A stretch of DNA of 64,000 bases from Lewinella sp041392765 (GCA_041392765.1 JAWKLL010000026.1:14827-78826), one strand, 5' to 3'; shown: positions 28,802 through 38,010, numbered from the stretch's first letter. The notes: generated from the letters alone by a model not told the origin. A program made the numbers and translations.

Positions 28802-29599
28802 CTACTGAGGGACGAATGCTATGCGGAAGCCGAGGTCGTTGAGGCGAAGGCCAGGGTGGTAGCCGTCGCGATAAGCCACCCGAGCGCCGTCGGCATCACC
28901 GGGCCACGAGCCGCCGCGGTGTACGCGGCGCGAGCCTCGTTCAGGCTGGTCTATCCAAGCAGAGACGTCGTTTGGCGGGTTATCTTTGTAGCTGCTGTGC
29001 CAGTCGTCTTCCACCCATTCCCATACGTTGCCGCCCATGTCGTGCAGGCCAGTGGGGGTGGGCAATTTACGGCCCGGGGCTTGGGATTCGCCTTGGCTGT
29101 TGGCGCTGTACCAAGCTGCTTCCGGCAGGTGATTGCTGCCCGGGTAGGGGTAGCCCAACCACGGCCCCAACTGACCACCTCGGGCGGCAAACTCCCACTC
29201 CGCTTCGGAGGGCAGGCGAAAGTGGCCGGGCAATGGCTGGCCATCGGCGGTGCGGCAGCGGCCGTTCAGGCGGTCTAAAAAACCGCCAGACTGGCGGATG
29301 TCATCCCAAGATACCGTTTCCACAGGGCGGTCGTCGCCAGAGAAGTAGGCAGGGTTGTTCCCCATCACGGCGCGCCACAACGCCTGTGTCACGGGGTAGC
29401 GGCTCACCTCCACGGGGTAGCCGATGTGCACTTCGTGGGCGGGCTTTTCGTCATCGTGGTTATCGTTGCTGCCCATGATAAAGCTGCCCTGTCCAATGGG
29501 CAGGGTATGGAATACCACATCGTCTATCTGAAAGGCACGCAGGTGGGTGCGCAGGCAGGGCGGCAAGACGTGGGGGGCGGGGAAAGTGGGGTGCTGCAT
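28802..29599 (-). CDS. FGE-sulfatase (SUMF1-like) domain protein, probably non-catalytic
   Basis: 265 aa starting MQHPTFPAPHVLPP. A C-type-lectin-like FGE fold covers about 45-265: GSFIMGSNDNHDDEKPAHEV, VSRYPVTQALWRAVMG, VETVSWDDI, FRLPSEAEWEFAARGG, HDMGGNVWEWVEDDWH and VHRGGSW ... LNDLGFRIAF. The cysteine pair that defines active formylglycine-generating enzyme is absent between GGSW and LGFR, so a binding role is more likely. No signal peptide. The upstream extension of the frame to 29935 has low-complexity shadow composition and overlaps hldD, so ATG 29599 is preferred. FGE-like domains recur with EAD-bearing conflict proteins; here it shares the ROCO gene's leader. Confidence 0.85.
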   Translation of the reverse strand: MQHPTFPAPHVLPPCLRTHLRAFQIDDVVFHTLPIGQGSFIMGSNDNHDDEKPAHEVHIGYPVEVSRYPVTQALWRAVMGNNPAYFSGDDRPVETVSWDDIRQSGGFLDRLNGRCRTADGQPLPGHFRLPSEAEWEFAARGGQLGPWLGYPYPGSNHLPEAAWYSANSQGESQAPGRKLPTPTGLHDMGGNVWEWVEDDWHSSYKDNPPNDVSAWIDQPERGSRRVHRGGSWPGDADGARVAYRDGYHPGLRLNDLGFRIAFVPQ

Positions 29600-29656
29600 G
29601 TTTAGGTTTTTGTTTATCGTATTAGTTATTGGACCACTCGAAGTTGTCCGATAACT
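29600..29656 (-). promoter_or_regulatory. 5' leader of the SUMF1-like gene; hairpin overlapping the hldD stop
   Basis: Minus strand: AGTTATCGGAC and GTCCAATAACT form a hairpin around AACTTCGAGTG (29624-29656), followed by ATACGATAAACAAAAACCT before the ATG. The 3' side of the stem begins inside the stop codon region of hldD. The same leader precedes the ROCO gene. Confidence 0.6.
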
Positions 29657-30618
29657 ACCACACACTTCCCTTCGACAAGTAGTGTTGCACGTAGTCGGTG
29701 ATACCGTCTTCGAGGGAGTAGAAGGGGAGGTTGTAGCCGGCGTCGATGAGCTTTTGCATATCGGCTTGGGTAAAATATTGGTAGGTATCGCGAATATCGG
29801 CAGGGGTATCGATGAAGGAAATATTGGGTTCGAGGCCAGCGGCACGGAAGGTGTTGGCGGCCAAGTCGTAGAAGGTGCGCCTTGCCCGTGCCTATATTGT
29901 AGAGGCCGTTGGGGGGCAAATGCTGCCACAACCAAGCCATCATGCGCACTACATCTTTCACATAGATAAAATCGCGGCTTTGTTCACCGTCCTGGTAGTC
30001 GGGGCGATGGCTACGGAAGAGTTTCATTGCTCCGGAAGCCTTGATTTGGCGGAAGGTATGAAAGATGACGCTGGCCATGCGTCCTTTGTGGTATTCGTTG
30101 GGGCCATACACGTTGAAGAACTTGAGGCCGTACCAATGCGGTGGGCGTTGGGGCTGCTGCAATGCCCAGATGTCGAAATCATTTTTGGAATGTCCGTAGG
30201 GATTCATGGGCAGCAAGGTGGGGGGTAAATCGTGGCGGTCGGTGTAGCCGTGTTCGCCATTGCCGTAGGTGGCGGCGCTGCTGGCATAAATAAGCGGGAT
30301 GTGGTATTCGGCGCACATCTGCCACAGCCATTGGGTATAGCCGAGGTTGAGTTCTTGGAAGATAGCGGTGTCTTGCTCGGTGGTATCCGTGCGAGCACCG
30401 AGGTGGAAAATAACATCGACCGAAAAATGATGCGCCTGCAGCCACTCGCGGAAATCCATGCGGTGTACGGTTTCCTTGTACTGTTTGGTGGCCCAGTTGG
30501 CGCGCTTATCGTCGCGGCTGAAATCGTCCACCAATATCAACTGGCTGTAGCCTTGCTCATTGAGCCAAGCTACCATACAACTACCAATGAAACCTGCGGC
30601 GCCAGTAATGACTATCAT
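29655..30618 (-). CDS. hldD: ADP-L-glycero-D-manno-heptose-6-epimerase (one frameshift)
   Basis: About 321 aa of an extended short-chain dehydrogenase making the heptose donor for LPS inner core. Rossmann motif GAAGFIGSCMVAWLNEQG; VIFHLGARTDTTEQD; YASSAATYGNGEHGY; the catalytic tyrosine and lysine in YGHSKNDFD; FFNVYGPNEYHKGRMASV. Near 29878 (in GGTGCGCCTTGCCC, plus strand) the frame changes and the C-terminus continues as FYDLAANTFRAAGLEPNI ... DYVQHYLSKGSVW. Likely an assembly indel. It stands alone among repeats, not in an LPS cluster. Confidence 0.92.
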
Positions 30619-31500
30619 ACGCTCGTTTTTTTTGTTAAGTAATGCAGAAATTTAAATTAGGGATAAGCCAAACGATGAAAGCTACACCGCTTGAGACGCC
30701 TTTCAGGACTTATGTGTGAATGCATCTCGTCAACGGGTTGGTTGACAAAGGTACATCTTTGGCAGCTTTTGTAAACAAACGTTTTTTCATAAATAGATAC
30801 TCTACTACTCGCGATTGCGTTTTCAATACCATTTGCGTATATATGCCACCCCTTCAGGGTTTTATTTACTTGCATTACAGTTTATTATAATCAGATCACC
30901 CCTTCGGGGTTTGGCTAAAAAGCCTACATACCCTTCAAAAAAAAATCCCGAAGGGATGGCAATATTGTAAAGTTCCATCATCATGAACAGTCTTGAACCC
31001 CGAAGGGGTGGTATAGAGGAGGACGGACTACGCGCTTACTGACAAACGTGAATTATGGATAAGCCAAACGATGAAAGCTGCACCGCCTGCGAAGCCTTTC
31101 AGGATTCGTAGGCGTAATCGCAGTGAAAAACGTTTGAATCATATTGCCGTTACGTTTACGAATCCTTTTGTAGGCTTCGTAAACGAACATGAATTTTCCA
31201 GCACCTCCATTGAGCATTGGTCATTAAACAATTTCCCCTGCGTGAGCGATGTGGAAGGGGCGCGGCGAAGCCAAGCGACACGACCGTAGGGAGTGGCCGT
31301 TAGCCCTGGAACGTAGCGACCATGAGGCGAAAGACCGTGTTTGAAATGGGGCAAACAGTTGTTTCGCCGAATGGGCACGCCCTAACTACACTAGATTCAC
31401 CTACAGCAAGGGCAAATGTAGCGTAAACAAAAAGATTTTTTAGTTGTAATAATTAGTTAGTTAAAAAAAGTGTACTTTAGTATCTTAAAAATCGAACCGT
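30619..31500. repeat. Repeat-rich gene-free stretch
   Basis: About 880 bases without a credible gene. It holds a direct repeat pair at 30660-30711 and 31054-31106 (GGATAAGCCAAACGATGAAA, then GCT(A/G)CACCGC); CCCCTTCGGGG/CCCCGAAGGGG words at 30900-30912 and 31000-31012; copies of the ACGTTTACGAATCC word near 31150; and a GC-rich segment at 31240-31388 starting GTGAGCGATG and ending GGGCACGCCCTAAC that resembles 40647-40756. Confidence 0.7.
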
Positions 31501-31827
31501 ATGCTGTTTGTAGCAGATAGTGCAAGAGAAAAAATCAGAGAGATTGAGCAAAAGGACAAGCTGACGAGTGACCATTTTGTGCGGGTGTCCGTGACGAGTG
31601 GTGGTTGTTCGGGCTTGACTTATAATATGGATTTTGACGACCAACTCAAACCCGATGACCAGGTGTTTGAGGACAATGGGGTGAAAATCGTGACAGATTT
31701 GCGCAGCTTCCTGTACCTGTGCAACACAACGCTGGAGTTTTCAGGAGGGCTGGAAGGCAAGGGTTTTTATTTCAACAACCCCAACGCGGCACGCACTTGT
31801 GCCTGTGGTGAGAGTTTCGCCATCTGA
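31501..31827 (+). CDS. A-type Fe-S carrier protein (HesB/IscA/ErpA family)
   Basis: 108 aa, full length. The three conserved cysteines are present: the GGCSGLTY motif at about 37-44 and CACGESF at the C-terminus. It scaffolds or delivers Fe-S clusters to apoproteins in the cytosol. It starts MLFVADSAREKIREI, close to the usual N-terminus. The next gene starts 14 bases after its stop, suggesting co-transcription with an unrelated glycosyltransferase. IscA, SufA and ErpA cannot be separated by sight. Confidence 0.92.
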   Translation: MLFVADSAREKIREIEQKDKLTSDHFVRVSVTSGGCSGLTYNMDFDDQLKPDDQVFEDNGVKIVTDLRSFLYLCNTTLEFSGGLEGKGFYFNNPNAARTCACGESFAI

Positions 31828-31840
31828 CCTGGCTATACCC

Positions 31841-32962
31841 ATGTACCGAATAGGATACGACGCAAAAAGACTGTTCAACAACTTCACGGGCCTCGGCAAC
31901 TACAGCCGTACGCTGCTGCGCAATCTCGCTGCTTACTACCCCGATGAGGAATATTTCCTCTACACACCGACCATAAAGCGCCATGATCAGACCCGCTATT
32001 TCTTAGACAGCCCCATGTTTAATGTGCATACCCCCAGCGGGATGCAGCGGCTGTTGTGGCGTAGTCGTGGCGTGGTGAACGATATGGCGCGTCATGAAGT
32101 GGAGCTTTACCACGGCTTGAGCCACGAGATACCGCAGGGGTTGGGCAAGAAGGGCATTCCTGCGGTTGTCACTATTCACGACCTTATTTTCAAACACTAT
32201 CCGGAGCAATACCGCTGGTGGGACCGGCAGGTGTATGACTACAAGTTTCGATACGCTTGCGAGCAAAGCCAATACGTGATTGCTATCAGCGAGTCCACGA
32301 AGCAGGATGTGATGGCTTTCTATGGGATTCCGGAGGAGAAGATACGGGTGGTTTACCAGAGTTGCCACGAGGGGTTCATGGTAAAAAAGCCTTTGAAAAC
32401 GCAGGAGGCTGTGATAACGAAATATGGGCTGCCACCAGATTTTTTCCTGTATGTGGGGTCGCTAATACCGCGAAAAACTTGCTGGGGATTGTGGAGGCAC
32501 TCCATCTATTGCCTGCCGACCTGCAACTGCCCGTGGTGGTGGTAGGCCATGGGGAAGCCTATCAAAAACAGGTGATGGCGCTGGCGGCGCGGTATGGGTT
32601 GGTGGATAAATTGTACTTTATTCGCCCGGCTTTTGCCGACCTGCCGGCCTTGTACCAGCACGCTCAATTGTTTCTATACCCTTCGTAGCTACGAGGGTTT
32701 CGGGATACCGATTATTGAGGCGTTGTTTAGTGAAACGCCTGTCATCACCTCAAATGTGTCGTCGCTGCCGGAAGCTGCGGGGCCGGAAAGTTGGTTGGTA
32801 AATCCTGCCAGCGCGGCAGAAATAGCTCACGGCATGGAAGTGCTGCTGACGGATACTGAAAAACGACAGCGCCAAATAGTAGCGGGTTTTGAACACGCCC
32901 AGCAGTTTTTAGGTGCCCCCCTCACCGAGCAGTTGATGGCGGTGTATGAGGAGGTGTTGTAA
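31841..32962 (+). CDS. GT4 family glycosyltransferase (two frameshifts)
   Basis: About 374 aa. GT-B fold: N-terminal acceptor half with FTGLGNYSRTLLRNLA, YHGLSHEIPQGL, VVTIHDLIFKHYP and AISESTKQDV; C-terminal donor half with FFLYVGSLIPRKNLLGIVEAL, the domain-closing VVVGHGEAYQ, and the E-x7-E region EGFGIPIIEALFSETPVI. Frames change near 32475 (AAAAA run) and 32688 (an extra base before AGCTACGAGG). Transfers sugar from a nucleotide donor to an unknown acceptor, probably an envelope glycan. Both shifts are probably errors in the assembly. Confidence 0.9.
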
Positions 32963-32987
32963 AGCGCGCTGATAAGTAAATTGTAAA

Positions 32988-33018
32988 GTTCTCGGACAAC
33001 TCAGCGTTGTCCGAGAAC
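32988..33018. terminator. Bidirectional hairpin terminator, perfect 13-bp stem
   Basis: GTTCTCGGACAAC, loop TCAGC, GTTGTCCGAGAAC, between the convergent glycosyltransferase and CBM48-HhH genes. The word TCGGACAACT also appears in the hairpin at 29624-29656. Confidence 0.8.
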
Positions 33019-33031
33019 GATTTCGATTCAA

Positions 33032-33748
33032 TTAGCGCTTACCGCCATTGAGTTTATCCTGCAAAGCAGTCAACTCATCCCATTTACCAGCGGCAGCCAA
33101 CTTAGCTTGCTCTGCCCAAGTAGCAGGGTCGTGCATTTTGTAGCGAGGACCTGCAGCGTCCAATACGGCTTGGAGTTGCGTGGTTTTGGCCTTGGCCAAA
33201 TCGGCAAAAGTAACGATGCCATCCGCTTTCAAAAGATCTGCAATTTTGGGGCCGATGCCTTCAATTTTTTTCAGATCATCTGCCTTAGGGGCGGTTGTTT
33301 TAGCTACTTTAGCTTTAGGAGCAGCAGCCGGCTTCTCTGCCTTAGGCGCAGCGGCTTTTTTCTCCGCTTTAGGGGCGGCTGCCTTCTTTTCTACTTTTGG
33401 TGCAGCTGCTTTAGCTTTAGGAGCTGCCTTTTCAATAGTAACGGCCTCTAATGCCAACACACAGTTGTGGCTAAAGAAGGGCGTAGGCTGGTAGTCATCA
33501 GCTGATTCATCGTTGAACCAGTTGTGGCCGTTCACTACATAGCGAAATTCATAGACTTGGCCGGCTGCCAATTCTATGTTGCCTTCATAAGCCTTCTTCT
33601 TGCTGGCAAGCACTAAGCCTTTGTCCCAGCTCCAGTCGTTGAATGTACCGAGTACGCGTACTTCGGCGTTTTTGCCCACCTGCTCGGTCGTCAAAGTAAA
33701 GGTAACATTGCAAACAGGGGCGGTCTTGGAATATTGCTTCTTAATCAT
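33032..33748 (-). CDS. CBM48-like domain fused by an Ala/Lys/Pro linker to a helix-hairpin-helix domain
   Basis: 238 aa. Residues about 10-95 are a CBM48/AMPK glycogen-binding-like fold (VRVLGTFNDWSWDKGLVL, VYEFRYVVNGHNWFND, NCVLALE). Residues about 98-160 are a histone-H1-like linker of PKAEKKAAA repeats. Residues about 160-238 are a helix-hairpin-helix domain (LKKIEGIGPKIADLLKADG, then ATWAEQAKLAAAGKWDEL). HhH domains of this kind bind nucleic acid or act as protein adaptors; the combination with a glycan-binding domain is seen in Bacteroidota but has no assigned role I know of. ATG 33748 is preferred over 33781, as it follows the -7 box (33790-33797) at a normal distance. Confidence 0.8.
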   Translation of the reverse strand: MIKKQYSKTAPVCNVTFTLTTEQVGKNAEVRVLGTFNDWSWDKGLVLASKKKAYEGNIELAAGQVYEFRYVVNGHNWFNDESADDYQPTPFFSHNCVLALEAVTIEKAAPKAKAAAPKVEKKAAAPKAEKKAAAPKAEKPAAAPKAKVAKTTAPKADDLKKIEGIGPKIADLLKADGIVTFADLAKAKTTQLQAVLDAAGPRYKMHDPATWAEQAKLAAAGKWDELTALQDKLNGGKR

Positions 33749-33789
33749 GTTAGAAAGTGTTTTATTTACACTAAGCTGCAAAGCTATTA

Positions 33790-33797
33790 CAAAGATA
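33790..33797 (-). promoter_or_regulatory. -7 box TATCTTTG of the CBM48-HhH gene
   Basis: Exact TAnnTTTG on the minus strand, 41 bases before ATG 33748. The divergent region up to 34043 is strongly AT-rich and holds no gene. Confidence 0.65.
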
Positions 33798-34043
33798 CGA
33801 TATATTCAACTGATAATCAATGAGAAAGAATTTAATACGATGCATTAATGGGATGAAGCAATCTTGTAGTATTTATTCGACTTGGAATATTAATCTGAAA
33901 ATTTTAAAAATAAAATAATAATCTGCATTATTTGCTGTAATGCATCCTTTTTAACGGGCTTGTTTTTTTGAAAAAAGGTTGAATATTTTTTATTATTTAG
34001 CGTTCAGCATTTAAATAGGGAGGTACTTCTTTGCTTTCATGTG

Positions 34044-34051
34044 TATCTTTG
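34044..34051 (+). promoter_or_regulatory. -7 box TATCTTTG of the LysM gene
   Basis: Exact consensus, 32 bases before ATG 34084. The earlier in-frame ATG at 34039 precedes the box and is therefore rejected as the start. Confidence 0.65.
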
Positions 34052-34083
34052 CCTCCATTAAAAAGAGAAAACACACATTGCCA

Positions 34084-34926
34084 ATGCGCCTTGTAGTCCT
34101 GTTACTTTTGTTGATTGGTACGGTGAGTGCCAACAGCCAAACCGACAGTATCACCTATCTAAATGCAGGTGATACGGTATTAACATCAAATAACTTCCGT
34201 AGGGGAATTGGTGGTAGTGCATACCATGAAGCCCCGGCAAACGCTGTATTCTTTGTCGAAGTTTTATGGCATCACCTGGAAGAGTTATACGCCTACAACC
34301 CACACGTTCGGCAGCACTATGCGCCGGGTAATGAAGTGCAAATCCCCCTACCCTTGAAAGCGATCGTCCGCGTAGATCCTCCAACCGCTATGCAACCGGC
34401 TTTGGCACCTGTTTTTTATCGTGTCAAGAAGGGAGATACCGTATATGGTATTTGTCATCGGTACTTCGAGATTACCCCGGAGTGGTTGCTGGCTAAAAAC
34501 CCCACCGCTGCGAACGGCATTTCACCGGGTATGTTGCTCCTCATTGGGTGGGTAACCGTATATCCGATTCCTTCCGACTGGCACGAAATCAAGGGTGGTC
34601 CTTATGCCAGAATGAACCATCCGCTGAAGTTGGAGTATTTCCACCGTTCGGCCAATCGCCGTATCACTACGGAAAAAGGGGCGGCCACCTGGCCCAAAGA
34701 TATCCCCAATGATGCTGGATTTTACTGCTTGCATCGTTCGGCTCCCATCAATAGCATTGTAGAGGTATATAACCCCATGAGCCGACAAACCATCTATTTG
34801 AAAGTGAGTGGTCGGTTGCCTGAAATGGTGTACGACCGCAATACGTTGGTAGTCGTTTCGCCTTTAGCGGCAAAGGCATTGCGTGTGCGGGATGATCGTT
34901 TTTATGTGCATTTGAAGCATTACTAA
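34084..34926 (+). CDS. Exported LysM protein with RlpA-like double-psi barrel C-terminus
   Basis: 280 aa. Signal peptide MRLVVLLLLLIGTVSANSQ. A first region (about 20-95) with HHLEELYAYNPHVRQHYAPG looks like a degenerate LysM. A clear LysM follows at about 113-160 (FYRVKKGDTVYGICHRYFEI ... WLLAKNP). The last 110 residues (AGFYCLHRSAPINSIVEVYNP, IYLKVSGRLPEMVYDRNTLV, VVSPLAAKALRV) resemble the RlpA-like double-psi beta-barrel. Likely periplasmic peptidoglycan-binding. It ends two bases before the convergent truA gene. Enzymatic activity cannot be judged. Confidence 0.82.
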   Translation: MRLVVLLLLLIGTVSANSQTDSITYLNAGDTVLTSNNFRRGIGGSAYHEAPANAVFFVEVLWHHLEELYAYNPHVRQHYAPGNEVQIPLPLKAIVRVDPPTAMQPALAPVFYRVKKGDTVYGICHRYFEITPEWLLAKNPTAANGISPGMLLLIGWVTVYPIPSDWHEIKGGPYARMNHPLKLEYFHRSANRRITTEKGAATWPKDIPNDAGFYCLHRSAPINSIVEVYNPMSRQTIYLKVSGRLPEMVYDRNTLVVVSPLAAKALRVRDDRFYVHLKHY

Positions 34927-34928
34927 TA

Positions 34929-35696
34929 TCACATCACTCTTTCTCCCATACACCCTTGCGGATAGACCACGTCCACTAAATGTAGCCCCTGAGGTGGTGC
35001 AAAGATGAAAAACGTAGGGCGGGTTTGTGTTGCCAATAGCTCCTCGAATGCCTGTGGTGTCAACTGGTGTTGCCCCACCCGTATCAGTTGCGCCATGATG
35101 AGCCGTACCATACCCCGCAAAAAGCGATTGCCGCGAATGTGAAACCGAATATGCTGGCCTTCCGCATCGCTATAAAGCCGCGCCTCTCGAATGACGCACA
35201 GGGTAGTTTTATGCCGATCTGGTGCCTTGCAGAAGCCCCGAAAATCGTTGTACCGCAATAACGCATCGGCGGCTAATTGCATAGCATCCACATCCAAAGG
35301 AAAACCGCTCCCATCTAGCCAAGTGCTTTGTTGACCAATGGCTGGCGTTTTGATTGTATGCAAATGATAGTCGTAGGCGCGTTCAACGGCACTATACCGC
35401 GCATGGCAATCCTCCGACACCTCAAAAGCAGCTTGTACGGCGATGTCGTCGGGTAAATTTTTATTGATGATACTAAGGAAGGAAGCAGGCAGCGGTTGGG
35501 GGGTATCAAAATGGAGGAAATACGTTCGGGCATGGACACCTGCGTCCGTTCTGCCACAGCCTGTTGTCCAAACGGGGTATTGCAATACCTTCCCCAGTTT
35601 TTCTTCCACCACATCCTGCACGCCTTGTGCATTTTGTTGCCTTTGCCAACCACTGTAGCGAGTCCCTTGATAGGAAAGCTGGAGAAAATAACGCAT
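34929..35696 (-). CDS. truA: tRNA pseudouridine(38-40) synthase TruA
   Basis: 255 aa. TruA isomerises uridines 38-40 in the anticodon arm. Seen: YFLQLSYQGTRYSGWQRQ at the N-terminus, the catalytic loop GCGRTDAGVHA with its aspartate, ARYSAVERAYDYHL, FCKAPD, and FHIRGNRFLRGMVRLIMAQL. The frame extends to 35744, but ATG 35696 gives the standard TruA start. Intact. Confidence 0.96.
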   Translation of the reverse strand: MRYFLQLSYQGTRYSGWQRQQNAQGVQDVVEEKLGKVLQYPVWTTGCGRTDAGVHARTYFLHFDTPQPLPASFLSIINKNLPDDIAVQAAFEVSEDCHARYSAVERAYDYHLHTIKTPAIGQQSTWLDGSGFPLDVDAMQLAADALLRYNDFRGFCKAPDRHKTTLCVIREARLYSDAEGQHIRFHIRGNRFLRGMVRLIMAQLIRVGQHQLTPQAFEELLATQTRPTFFIFAPPQGLHLVDVVYPQGCMGERVM

Positions 35697-35757
35697 GCAG
35701 ATGCCGTATAAAACAGCCACGTTGGCAAACAAATAGCTTGCCAACGTGGTACGAAAG

Positions 35758-35776
35758 AAATTTAGACATACTCTAA
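35758..35776. repeat. One arm of repeat B supplying the stop of the next gene
   Basis: AAATTTAGACATACTCTAA, identical to the right end of repeats B2 and B3, without the other arm. Read on the minus strand its TTAGAGTATG provides the TAG stop of the coiled-coil gene. Confidence 0.7.
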
Positions 35777-36057
35777 CTAAACCGAGAGAAAAAACCGGAT
35801 AATTTATCCTTCAGCGCACCTGCTTTTTCAGCTACGGTGTCTTTGAATTCTTCCCATTCTTCTTCCGTCGCATCGGCGAGTTGGTCAAACTTGGACTCGA
35901 GTTTGTCCTTCATTTCTTCCAGCTCATCGAGTTGTTCTTTGTACTCCTCGCGCAATTCGGCAGTAGCATCAGCGGCTTTGTCTTTCAAACTTCCGATTTT
36001 CTCTTGCAATTCGGCCATTTGTTCGCGGGCTTTTGCCTGCAATTCTTCTTTGTTCAT
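35773..36057 (-). CDS. Small acidic coiled-coil protein
   Basis: 94 aa, MNKEELQAKAREQMAEL to the end, with heptads throughout (IGSLKDKAADATAELREEYK, LDELEEMKDKLESKFDQLA) and a short aromatic tail SGFFSRFS. Entirely helical and strongly charged; no signal peptide. It resembles apolipoprotein-like or stress-related coiled-coil proteins, but no family can be named. The frame continues to 36186; ATG 36057 is chosen because residues before it lack the heptad pattern and reach into the FAD gene. The TAG stop is taken from an arm of repeat B. Confidence 0.65.
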   Translation of the reverse strand: MNKEELQAKAREQMAELQEKIGSLKDKAADATAELREEYKEQLDELEEMKDKLESKFDQLADATEEEWEEFKDTVAEKAGALKDKLSGFFSRFS

Positions 36058-36119
36058 AATTAAGGCAGTTTTGATTTGCACTTTCTGACGCAAGAAACGA
36101 AGAAAAAGTAACTTAGAAT

Positions 36120-38010
36120 CTATTTTGTTTTTTGAGTTGTGTAATGCCCCCAATGGTTGATAGGAATGGCAAATGGATTTACCCATTCATCCAGCAACAC
36201 AGCCCATTGCCTACGGGTTATGTCCTGCGATCCATCCGATTGAGCCCATTGATACCGTTTCCGAATGGCGGCTATGGATTTATCTTCGGCTTTTCCAGTG
36301 CCTTGCTTCGCCAATAATGACTGCAGCACTTCCACCGCTTCTGCCAACGTAACCGTTCCCTTCCAGGCGCCTGCCTCTTGCTTCCGGTCAGGAAATAATT
36401 GCTGCAAAGCTGTCTGCCATTCCTCCCTCATGAGCACCGTATCTGGATGAAATAAAGTGAGGTTCGTCCAACCTACGTTTTTGCCCTCTGCTTTGATCAA
36501 ACCACAGGAGCCTATGCGCTGAATGGCTTTGTAGGCGGGGTCGTGCTTGTCCACATCTACGTAGGGTTGCAGCATAGCACCCGCATCCAATAATGCGCTT
36601 TGCACCTGCCGGATAGGTACTTCCCGGGGTTGTTGCTGTTGTTGGCTTGCCAGTGCCGCCAAGACACCTGCTGCTTGCCCCAGCAACATACATACCGGTT
36701 GCAAGCGGGTAGTGCCATTTACGATGTTGCTCACCGAGATGGATTTCTCCGCAACAATAAGGTCATCCACTCCTTTGGGAATCAAGCTGCCCAATGGCAC
36801 GGTATAGGATGGAACGGGGTAAAAATGCAGGTCGGGCAATTCCTCATGTAAAGGGTAGGCGCGGTGGTGGTGATCCACGGGGTAATCTCCCACTGCGATA
36901 CCCGTTCGATACAGCGGTGCTGTTTGTTCATAAGGCCGGGCAAGGTGGTTAATAGTAAACCGTACTTCGCCTTCTATACGCCTCGATTCGCGATGGTAAG
37001 GCATCAGCGGAAAGTGGTCTTCGGTCGGAAATACATCCGTTGCCAAGCCCAGATGTCTGTAACCTAGTTGGTTCTGTATATAATAAACAAAGCAACGCGT
37101 AAACCACTTAGCCCGCTCAAAAAGGGAATCCCTTTCTGCCGGAGTGGCCTCTATGGCATTTGCGTAGCAATCATTGCCATAAATAGGCCAGTTGATCATG
37201 ATCCGCCCGTTGGGCAAACGGCCATATTCCAGCATCGTACCACAATCCCAAAGTGCCGTCTTCACCGAGTCTGGATGGCAAATGCCTTCACAGCAGCAGT
37301 AAAAGGCCGTTTCATCATAACCCTCGGGGCGTGGAATGGTATGATCGGCACCTTGGGGGTATTCCTGCAATATAGCCACATACGTCAAGTCTTGGATGAT
37401 GTTGTTGGCCACCGCTGGCGCAATCTCTTCACCGGTTGTTGCCCTTGCATCCATCCCTACATCGTATTTTACGCCTGCGGCTTTCGCTATATCCCCCAGT
37501 TCTGTGGCATCTATCAATACATTCGTCGCTAATACCATTGGTTTGCCTTCCTGCTCAACGACTATTTGCCAGCCGCTGCTGCGTTTTTCCAATGCCACCA
37601 CCGCTGTATTGCGCGTCACGGTCAGCAGGGTGTTTCACGGCACATAGTGTCTAGTATGGCTTGCCCTACCTGAGGCTCAAACATGACATGGCTTACCCAT
37701 CCTGTTTTTACACTATCAGCACCACCATAATAGTCATACACTCGCTGCCTGAATGTTTCCCACAACCCAGAGGGTAGCTTATAGTTCCCATCTATCGCAC
37801 TCACGCCTGCCGCCGTTAGCATACCCCCAACCAAGGAGTCTCCTCCACCAGTAACGTCGAAGCGCCCATCTTTGCCGATTGTATGGCTGCCATCACACCA
37901 CTAGCCCCTCCACCTACCACCACCACATCATACTGCGAAATGGCAGCTTGCCGATTAGGTTGGCATCCCAAGAGCACCCAACAAAGTAGTACAGTCACAT
38001 ATCTTGTCAT
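36120..38010 (-). CDS. FAD-dependent oxidoreductase, predicted lipoprotein (two frameshifts)
   Basis: About 630 aa of the FAD_oxidored (PF12831-type) group. Lipobox VLLCWVLLGC; dinucleotide-binding fold DVVVVGGGASGVMAAIQSAK; second FAD region LIDATELGDIAKAAGVKYDVG; C-terminal LPVC-type FAD contact TTRLQPVCMLLGQAAG. Frames shift near 37825 and 37630. These proteins recur in Bacteroidota glycan loci and presumably oxidise a sugar or sugar-derived compound; the substrate is unknown. It is the last large gene of the minus-strand glycan cluster, about 360 bases after GH92. Confidence 0.82.

Noticed and set aside
29600..29935. N-terminal extension of the SUMF1-like protein by 112 residues
   Set aside because: The extension is Pro/Ser/Thr-rich shadow sequence of hldD; the shared leader ends at ATG 29599.
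30840..31015. A CRISPR-like array of CCCCGAAGGGG words
   Set aside because: Too few, unevenly spaced and in both orientations; no cas genes in the window.
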